This document shows, in pieces, positions 59,068 to 64,000 of a DNA stretch of 64,000 nucleotides. Source of the DNA: Teretinema sp942493045 (GTDB lineage Bacteria > Spirochaetota > Spirochaetia > Treponematales > Treponemataceae). Location: the NCBI GenBank assembly GCA_942493045.1, contig OW818665.1, forward strand, positions 2,790,001 to 2,854,000, read 5' to 3'. The notes under the pieces were generated by a model, which was given only the letters and a program-made list of their open reading frames with translations, had not been told where the DNA came from and searched no databases. Positions within the stretch are counted from its first letter, which is position 1, and each line of letters begins with the position of its first letter. The translations under genes were made by a program, and so were the position numbers.

Positions 59068-59795
59068 GCAGCGCGACACTGCGGGTCGAAGGCCTGAACA
59101 AGTATTTCCGGAAAAAGCACGCGGTGCAGGATGTCAGTTTCTCACTGCAGTCCGGCGAGATTGTCGGACTGCTCGGTCCGAACGGCGCCGGCAAGACCAC
59201 GACGTTTTATATGGTGGTCGGCTTTCACCGGCCGGACAGCGGCAATATCTATCTTGACGATATCTGCCTGACCCGCCTGCCGATGTATAAACGGGCCCGC
59301 GCCGGGATCTCTTACCTGCCGCAGGAGCCGTCGGTATTCCGGAAGCTCACCGTCGAGCAGAACATCCGGGCTATTCTGGAAACCCGCAAGGACCTCACAA
59401 AAGCCGAGCAGCAGTTTAAACTGGACGCGCTGATTGATGAGTTCGGCATCCGCGCCAACCGCCTGCAACCGGCCTATACCCTGTCCGGAGGAGAGCGCCG
59501 CCGCACCGAGATTGCCCGCTCTCTGGCCATCGAGCCGCGTTTTCTGCTGCTGGATGAGCCCTTTGCCGGTATCGACCCCATCGCCGTACACGATATCAAG
59601 GAGATTATCCGGCTCTTGTCCTCCCAGGGCATCGGTATTCTGATAACAGACCATAATGTGCGCGATACCCTCGACATTACCGGCCGGGCCTGCATCATCA
59701 ATAAGGGTCAGATCGTCGAGCAGGGCGACCAGGCCCATATTCTGGAGTCCGATATCGCCCGTCAGGTCTACCTGGGAGAGCAATTCCGAATGTAG
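59064..59795 (+). CDS. lptB: Lipopolysaccharide-export-type ABC ATPase
   Basis: ATP-binding subunit of the LptBFG-type pump. It has 243 residues. Walker A is GPNGAGKTT (38-46), the Q-loop region is YLPQEPSVFRKL, the ABC signature LSGGERRRTEIARSL and Walker B FLLLDEPFAGIDP, followed by the switch His in LITDHNVRDTL, all as in LptB. The membrane partners LptF and LptG are not in this stretch. It is translationally coupled to lptA (ATGA). Confidence 0.95.
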   Translation: MSSATLRVEGLNKYFRKKHAVQDVSFSLQSGEIVGLLGPNGAGKTTTFYMVVGFHRPDSGNIYLDDICLTRLPMYKRARAGISYLPQEPSVFRKLTVEQNIRAILETRKDLTKAEQQFKLDALIDEFGIRANRLQPAYTLSGGERRRTEIARSLAIEPRFLLLDEPFAGIDPIAVHDIKEIIRLLSSQGIGILITDHNVRDTLDITGRACIINKGQIVEQGDQAHILESDIARQVYLGEQFRM

Positions 59796-59872
59796 GAACC
59801 GTTTTTGGTTGAATTTTCAGCCCGAACCCCTGACTCCATCCTCCTGCCCTTGAGTCCCGGGAAAAGTTTTCC

Positions 59873-59900
59873 TTGACAAATGAGACCCTTTACCGATACT
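59873..59900 (+). promoter_or_regulatory. Promoter of the RNase Y gene
   Basis: TTGACA (59873-59878), 16-bp spacer, GATACT (59895-59900). The leader is about 31 nt with GAAGGAG before ATG 59938. Confidence 0.6.
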
Positions 59901-59937
59901 CTAGACATGACAGCAATAATATGGAAGGAGCATACCT

Positions 59938-61464
59938 ATGAATCTACTGTATGTACTCTTCCCGGCTGCTGGTTTAATTCTTGGATGGACTATTCGCTGG
60001 CTTTACGCCAGATTTCAACTATCTGCATCTGAACAGAGAGCGGAACGTGTAAAACAGGATGCTATAAGAGAAGCAGAAGCCCAGAAGAAAGAAATCCTTC
60101 TCGAGGCCAAAGAACAGGTAATTCGGGAAAGAAACCAACAGGAACGGGAAAACCGCGAGCGTCGCAGTGAACTGCAGCGCTATGAACGGCGGCTTATGCT
60201 CAAAGAGGAATCCCTCGACAAGCGTAATGAGACGATGGATAAGCAGGATCAGGCCTTTGTGGAGCGTGAGGAAGCCCTCTCGTTACGCGATAAGCAGCTC
60301 CAGGGAGAGGAAGAACGTTACCGGCAGGAGCTGGAGCGGATTTCCGGTTTAACGGCCGATGAAGCCAAGAGCCTGATCATCAAGGACCTTGAAAACGACG
60401 CCCGTCACGATGCCCAGAGTTTGATCAACAAAATTGAAATGGAAGCCAATGTGGCCTCCGAGAAAAAAGCCCGTGATATTCTGGTTACGACAATCCAGCG
60501 CATCGCGACCGAGACGACAGGCGACATCACCGTCGCTACCGTCAGCCTGCCTTCCGACGAGATGAAGGGACGCATTATCGGCCGTGAGGGTAGAAATATC
60601 CGTACGTTGGAAACTTTGACCGGTGTTGACGTCATTATTGACGATACCCCGGAAGCGGTGGTTATTTCCTGTTTTGACCCGGTCAGAAAGGAAATCGCCA
60701 AGGTATCCCTGGAACGCCTGATTCTTGACGGACGGATTCATCCGGCCCGTATAGAGGAAATCGTGCAGAAGGTTACCCGCGAGATTACCCAGAAGATTTA
60801 TGAAGAGGGTGAAAAGGTGCTCTTTGACCTTGGAATCCACAATATGAGCCAGGAAGGCGTGCGCTCCCTCGGCCGCCTGTACTTCCGCACCAGTTACGGC
60901 CAGAATGTGCTGTATCATTCCAAGGAAGTGGCGATTATCGCCGGTATGCTGGCTGCCGAGATCGGCGCCAACCGTGAGTTGGCTAAACGCGGAGCCCTGC
61001 TGCATGATATCGGAAAGGGCGCCGAGAATGACTCTGACCAGAACCACGCCGAAGTCGGTATGGATCTGGCCCGCAAGATGAACGAAGACCCCCGGGTCAT
61101 CAACGCTATCGGATCGCATCATAACGATGTCGAGCCGAACTGCATCGAGTCCGTTCTGGTTCAGATCGCCGACGCGATCTCCGCCGCCCGCCCCGGCGCA
61201 CGACGCGAAACCGTGGACAATTATATCAAGCGTCTGGAGAATCTGGAGGCGATTGCCGAAGGTTTCGAGGGCGTCGAGAAAGCCTACGCCATTCAGGCCG
61301 GCCGCGAGCTGCGCGTGATTGTCAATAACGAGAAAATCCCCGATCCGGACGTTAAGGATCTGGGACGCGAGATAGCCAAGAAGATCGAAACTGATCTGCG
61401 CTATCCCGGCCGTATCCGCGTAACCCTGATTCGGGAAACCAGGATAGTAGAATACGCCCGGTAG
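59938..61464 (+). CDS. rny: Ribonuclease Y
   Basis: Membrane-anchored endoribonuclease that starts mRNA decay. It has 508 residues. An N-terminal transmembrane helix (about 2-22) is followed by a long coiled coil (about 28-150), a KH domain with MKGRIIGREGRNIRTLE (about 207-223), an HD domain with LLHDIGKGAE (catalytic His356-Asp357) and a C-terminal RNase Y domain. It is complete and full length. The stop codon lies inside the loop of a 10-bp hairpin that opens the 58-bp repeat array. Confidence 0.97.
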   Translation: MNLLYVLFPAAGLILGWTIRWLYARFQLSASEQRAERVKQDAIREAEAQKKEILLEAKEQVIRERNQQERENRERRSELQRYERRLMLKEESLDKRNETMDKQDQAFVEREEALSLRDKQLQGEEERYRQELERISGLTADEAKSLIIKDLENDARHDAQSLINKIEMEANVASEKKARDILVTTIQRIATETTGDITVATVSLPSDEMKGRIIGREGRNIRTLETLTGVDVIIDDTPEAVVISCFDPVRKEIAKVSLERLILDGRIHPARIEEIVQKVTREITQKIYEEGEKVLFDLGIHNMSQEGVRSLGRLYFRTSYGQNVLYHSKEVAIIAGMLAAEIGANRELAKRGALLHDIGKGAENDSDQNHAEVGMDLARKMNEDPRVINAIGSHHNDVEPNCIESVLVQIADAISAARPGARRETVDNYIKRLENLEAIAEGFEGVEKAYAIQAGRELRVIVNNEKIPDPDVKDLGREIAKKIETDLRYPGRIRVTLIRETRIVEYAR

Positions 61465-61473
61465 GGCGTATTC
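61450..61473 (+). repeat. Perfect hairpin across the RNase Y stop codon
   Basis: GAATACGCCC, GGTA loop, GGGCGTATTC. A 10-bp perfect stem whose loop contains the first two bases of the TAG stop. Confidence 0.85.
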
Positions 61474-61590
61474 AGCGGGATTCCGCGCGAAGCGCGGATT
61501 CCCGAGAGTTTTCGCACGATAGTGCGTACTCAGCGGGATTCCGCGCGAAGTGCGGATTCCCGAGAATTTTAGCCCGGTAGGGATTTTACT
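61455..61590 (+). repeat. 58-bp tandem repeat with paired hairpins, 2.3 units
   Basis: Units begin at 61455, 61513 and 61571 (partial). Each full unit has a small hairpin (CGCCC-GGTA-GGGCG in unit 1, CGCAC-GATA-GTGCG in unit 2) and a 36-bp block (61472-61507 and 61530-61565) that differs at one base between units and folds into GGGATTCCGCGC/GCGCGGATTCCC. The third unit keeps only the first hairpin in part. Confidence 0.85.
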
Positions 61591-61606
61591 GTTTGTTTAT
61601 GTAAGG

Positions 61607-61643
61607 GGCTGTCTGGCAAGTAATTGTCAGACAGCCTTTTTTT
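61607..61643 (+). terminator. Intrinsic terminator after the repeat array
   Basis: GGCTGTCTG (61607-61615) pairs with CAGACAGCC (61628-61636), followed by seven T residues. It ends the RNase Y transcript. Confidence 0.88.
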
Positions 61644-61649
61644 ACGCCT

Positions 61650-62444
61650 TCACCGGACCTGCCATTTGTAACCGACGCTGATCAGGGTATAGTCCCTGTT
61701 TTTGCGGATCATGGAGCTCAGCGAAATGTTCAGGGGTTGGTAGAGAATGTCAAAGCCGGCGATCAGATTGCCGAGCGGATCAATATCGCCTTCGGTTGAG
61801 GGATACTCATAGGACATCGAACTGGTCATGACTGTGTTGAACATTCCTCCGCTCAGGCTGTACCAGGCGAAGGGTGAGATGATTAGCGCGCCGGCCTTGA
61901 TGTTGGCTTGCGCTCCGGCGTTTGCCGAACCGTTCAGGGTCGTGGTGCGCAGCGAAGTGTCATCGTCCACAAAGCTGCTGGTGTAGGGAACCCACTGCGA
62001 GATGGTAACGGTCATAGCGGTTATGCCGATAGTGGCGCCTAAACCGCCGAAAACATACAGCGAAAACGGCTCGGTTTTTAGCGGCGCTACAATCAGATTC
62101 AGATTGAACGGCGTCTGAATTCCAACCAGATTATACTCCGACCCGGCGAGCAGGGCCAGGCCGGCGGAGCCATTGAGCGCCAGATGATCGCTAAAGCTGA
62201 ACTGCTTATTGCCAAAGACTGTACCGCCCATAATCATCAGGTTTGTTTCCAGAACTTCGACTCCCACATATACGATATTTACACCGAGCTGGGTGAGAGA
62301 CTGACCGCGTTCGATTTGCGGATAACCGACCGGCGGCGGCGCGATTACAAAACCCAGGTTTGTTTCTTCTGAAATTACCGGGAAAAAGAAAAATAAGCAG
62401 AGTAAGATAGCGGGAATGGCGCGAGTACGAGAATCCATGGTCAT
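61650..62444 (-). CDS. Exported beta-barrel-like protein, unknown
   Basis: A 264-residue protein with a signal peptide (about 1-25, hydrophobic core AILLCLFFFFPVIS). The mature part has alternating strands rich in Gly, Ser, Thr and aromatic residues and ends in VGYKWQVR, suggesting a small outer-membrane barrel. No named family is recognised. GGAGG is 5 nt before ATG 62444, and a TTGCGC/TACACT promoter lies upstream. It is monocistronic. Confidence 0.8.
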   Translation of the reverse strand: MTMDSRTRAIPAILLCLFFFFPVISEETNLGFVIAPPPVGYPQIERGQSLTQLGVNIVYVGVEVLETNLMIMGGTVFGNKQFSFSDHLALNGSAGLALLAGSEYNLVGIQTPFNLNLIVAPLKTEPFSLYVFGGLGATIGITAMTVTISQWVPYTSSFVDDDTSLRTTTLNGSANAGAQANIKAGALIISPFAWYSLSGGMFNTVMTSSMSYEYPSTEGDIDPLGNLIAGFDILYQPLNISLSSMIRKNRDYTLISVGYKWQVR

Positions 62445-62492
62445 GGTTGCCTCCGTGAAATAGAATGGCGGGTGGTGAAATATCTCGATTTC

Positions 62493-62521
62493 AGTGTAAA
62501 CCTCAATTCACAGCAGCGCAA
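62493..62521 (-). promoter_or_regulatory. Promoter of the 62444 gene
   Basis: On the minus strand, TTGCGC (62521-62516), 17-bp spacer, TACACT (62498-62493). The leader is about 43 nt with GGAGG. Confidence 0.55.
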
Positions 62522-62527
62522 ATTCTG

Positions 62528-63445
62528 TTAATCCGCCCCTTCTCCGCTTTCCAGAAAGTCCGCGGTTAAAAAACCGCAGACCGTGTCGCGGGTAGCGATG
62601 GTTTCCCGGGCGCAGGACAGGCCGTAACGGATGCATTGCTTTTCCGGTTTACCGTTCAGGTAGCCGAACAGGAAGCCGGCGGCAAAGGCGTCTCCGGCGC
62701 CTACGGTATCGACAACTACCGGCGGTTTATACGGCTTCTCTATCCAGGTTTTATTTCCGATAAAAACCAGTACGCCTTCCTCGCCGAAGGTGATGATAGC
62801 GTTGCGGTAGCCGAGCCGGCGGAAGGCCTCGGCGGTAGCGGCATTCGGCTCGATGGGATAGCCCAGGATGGCTTCAGCCTCGAATTCATTGGCGCCGAAC
62901 AGATCGACCAGGGGGGCGTGCGGCAGGGATTTTCGGGCTATGTCCGGAGAGGTGGCGTTCTGAAAGATGAACAGCTTCTCGTTTTCGGCTTTCAGCCGGT
63001 ACAGGTTTTCCATGGCGGCCGTGGAAATATTGGAATCGATGACCAGAGCGTCAATTTGATGTGTATTGATATATGTGATAAAATCGCTGTCCACGGTAAT
63101 TTCAGAGAGTACGTCATTGGAGTATACACAGGAAGCCGAGCTGCCCTGGGCGCCCATGACCGAGAAAAGGGCGGTTTTATTGATCAGGCTGGTGCGCATC
63201 AGGCCCATGTCCACCCCGGCCTGTTCCAGGCCTCGCTTCAGGAATTCGCCGAAGATGTCGGCACCGACCACGGTAGCGATGGCGGTTTCAAAGCCGAGCT
63301 GCTTGAGGTTGATGGCCATTCCGCGGGCCACCCCGCCGGGAACTAGGTCGATCGACCCGCGGCGGTAGGCGTTGTGAATATCTTCCTGATAACTGAAGGC
63401 CTTAATATCCACCGAGGCTGAACCGATACAGAGTACTTTGTGCAT
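62528..63445 (-). CDS. PfkB-family carbohydrate/nucleoside kinase
   Basis: A 305-residue ribokinase-type kinase. The sugar-binding N-terminal glycines are in LVPGGVARGMAINLKQLG, and the C-terminal signature with the catalytic Asp is VDTVGAGDAFAAGFLFG. The substrate could be a sugar or a nucleoside such as pseudouridine, and the sequence does not decide. ATG 63445 has AGGAG 9 nt upstream; the frame to 63493 crosses the promoter and is rejected. No sugar transporter is adjacent. Confidence 0.92.
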   Translation of the reverse strand: MHKVLCIGSASVDIKAFSYQEDIHNAYRRGSIDLVPGGVARGMAINLKQLGFETAIATVVGADIFGEFLKRGLEQAGVDMGLMRTSLINKTALFSVMGAQGSSASCVYSNDVLSEITVDSDFITYINTHQIDALVIDSNISTAAMENLYRLKAENEKLFIFQNATSPDIARKSLPHAPLVDLFGANEFEAEAILGYPIEPNAATAEAFRRLGYRNAIITFGEEGVLVFIGNKTWIEKPYKPPVVVDTVGAGDAFAAGFLFGYLNGKPEKQCIRYGLSCARETIATRDTVCGFLTADFLESGEGAD

Positions 63446-63463
63446 CTTCCGCTCCTGCTCTTC

Positions 63464-63493
63464 AGTATAGACGGTTCCGGGCAGAGCGGACAA
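63464..63493 (-). promoter_or_regulatory. Promoter of the PfkB kinase gene
   Basis: On the minus strand, TTGTCC (63493-63488), 18-bp spacer, TATACT (63469-63464). The leader is about 12 nt. Confidence 0.6.
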
Positions 63494-63536
63494 GCTAAAT
63501 CTTGCGCGCTGGCCTGTTTGTCGGTTTCCTCAGTAA

Positions 63537-63566
63537 TAGACAGAGGCCGGCCCGCCTCGTTATACT
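63537..63566 (+). promoter_or_regulatory. Promoter of mnmG
   Basis: TAGACA (63537-63542), 18-bp spacer, TATACT (63561-63566), then 8 nt to ATG 63575. No Shine-Dalgarno is seen, so it is leaderless or nearly so. Confidence 0.55.
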
Positions 63567-63574
63567 TGCCGCCT

Positions 63575-64000
63575 ATGGCTTATCGTTATTCAGACTATGA
63601 TGTAATCGTGATCGGCGCGGGTCATGCCGGTATCGAGGCTGCCCTGGCCTCCGCCCGCATGGGGCAGAGTACCCTGCTGGTCACCCAATCCCTGGACACT
63701 GTCGCCCGGCTCTCCTGTAACCCCTCCATCGGCGGAATTTCCAAGGGCAATATCGTGCGGGAGATAGATGCCCTCGGCGGCGAGATGGGCCGTCTGGCCG
63801 ACGCCACCATGATCCAGTACCGCCTGCTCAACCGCAGCCGCGGTCCGGCGGTCCAGGCTCCGCGCACTCAGGCCGATAAATACCGTTATTCGCTGCTTGC
63901 CAAGCATACTCTTGAGATGCAGCGGAACCTGCATTTGTATCAGGACACGATAGTCGATTTTGTTTATGAGGGCGGCGGCGAGCATGGCGCGCTCTCCGCT
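63575..64000 (+). CDS. mnmG: tRNA uridine-5-carboxymethylaminomethyl modification enzyme, N-terminal part
   Basis: FAD protein that, with MnmE, makes cmnm5U at the wobble position of some tRNAs. The open frame runs off the window after 142 codons. The start MAYRYSDYDVIVIGAGHAG has the FAD-binding GxGxxG, followed by LSCNPSIGGISKGNIVREID and LLNRSRGPAVQAPRTQAD, both diagnostic. The other two thirds of the gene lie outside the window. Confidence 0.95.
   Translation, partial: MAYRYSDYDVIVIGAGHAGIEAALASARMGQSTLLVTQSLDTVARLSCNPSIGGISKGNIVREIDALGGEMGRLADATMIQYRLLNRSRGPAVQAPRTQADKYRYSLLAKHTLEMQRNLHLYQDTIVDFVYEGGGEHGALSA

Noticed and set aside
60349..61122. 257-codon minus-strand open frame
   Set aside because: Antisense to the RNase Y KH/HD region; a codon-bias shadow.
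1..64000. tRNA, rRNA, CRISPR, insertion sequence or prophage
   Set aside because: Looked for by eye on both strands: no cloverleaf with a T-loop, no spaced direct repeats beyond the 58-bp array, no transposase or phage gene. Short tRNAs could still be missed without a scan.

Overview
The window looks like chromosome of a treponeme-type spirochaete (Treponemataceae). The evidence is the FapA/MinD-like pair, a FliL-like protein, CheB/CheR, an RNase Y/YmdB-type gene set, a DUF5312-type protein, large acidic membrane proteins with no enzymatic domain, and a MurA with aspartate in place of the usual active-site cysteine. Base composition is moderately GC-rich by eye, which suggests a gut or free-living relative rather than T. 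pallidum. I cannot name the species. I see no phage, insertion sequence, CRISPR array, rRNA or tRNA gene. The DNA is densely coding, with short operons that switch strand often.

Layout: 1-3088 carries an unknown partial gene, a PTS IIA domain and transketolase (+). 3106-8002 is lgt and a fapA/MinD-like operon (-). 8110-12339 holds a C-terminal protease, rsmE, a degenerate TagA-like protein and a degenerate sigma54-activator-like ATPase (+). 12345-17727 has trmJ (-), an SDR, a STAS/zinc-ribbon protein, a 420-bp AT-rich gap with two perfect DnaA boxes, and two membrane proteins. 17782-22910 has murA-pepT (-), a DUF2156 protein, thrC and a 44-residue protein. 23031-28774 is an alpha-glucan operon (malQ plus a giant GH13). 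28858-31110 has a PflX-type radical SAM gene, a probable non-coding RNA and a second PTS IIA. 31180-33806 has a GH5 and a lytic transglycosylase. 34020-37100 is a rex-serC-serA operon with a Rex operator. 37160-41864 has a DUF5312 protein and a secreted DUF4384/metacaspase pair. 41906-44526 has PHP, methyltransferase, thioesterase and NUDIX genes. 44546-50350 has a large acidic membrane protein, hflX, a FliL-like gene and an ECF sigma/anti-sigma operon. 50355-55571 has an M23 lipoprotein, rlmE, a prenyl synthase, a BFN-UVR protein, a TPR protein, a degenerate YmdB-like protein and an RseC-like protein. 55564-57579 is cheR-cheB. 57702-61464 is lptC-lptA-lptB and RNase Y, followed by a 58-bp hairpin repeat. 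61650-64000 has an exported protein, a PfkB kinase and the start of mnmG.

The most striking signal is in gene starts. About 16 transcription units have a sigma70-type -10 box only 5-8 nt from the start codon, and exactly 6 nt in ten of them, usually with a -35 box 16-18 bp upstream. Transcription should therefore begin at or within a few nt of the ATG or GTG, so these mRNAs would be leaderless. Four of the units are divergent pairs with touching or overlapping promoters. Other genes in the window have ordinary Shine-Dalgarno leaders, so both modes appear to coexist. Starts were chosen with this in mind.

Other second-look items are the structured RNA with an SD-sequestered mini-ORF (29891-30141), the DnaA-box gap (14550-14880), covarying 58-bp repeats after RNase Y, a metacaspase carrying starch-binding-like modules, Rex control of serine synthesis, and three proteins that keep a family fold but lack its key catalytic or contact residues (TagA-like, YmdB-like, sigma54-activator-like).
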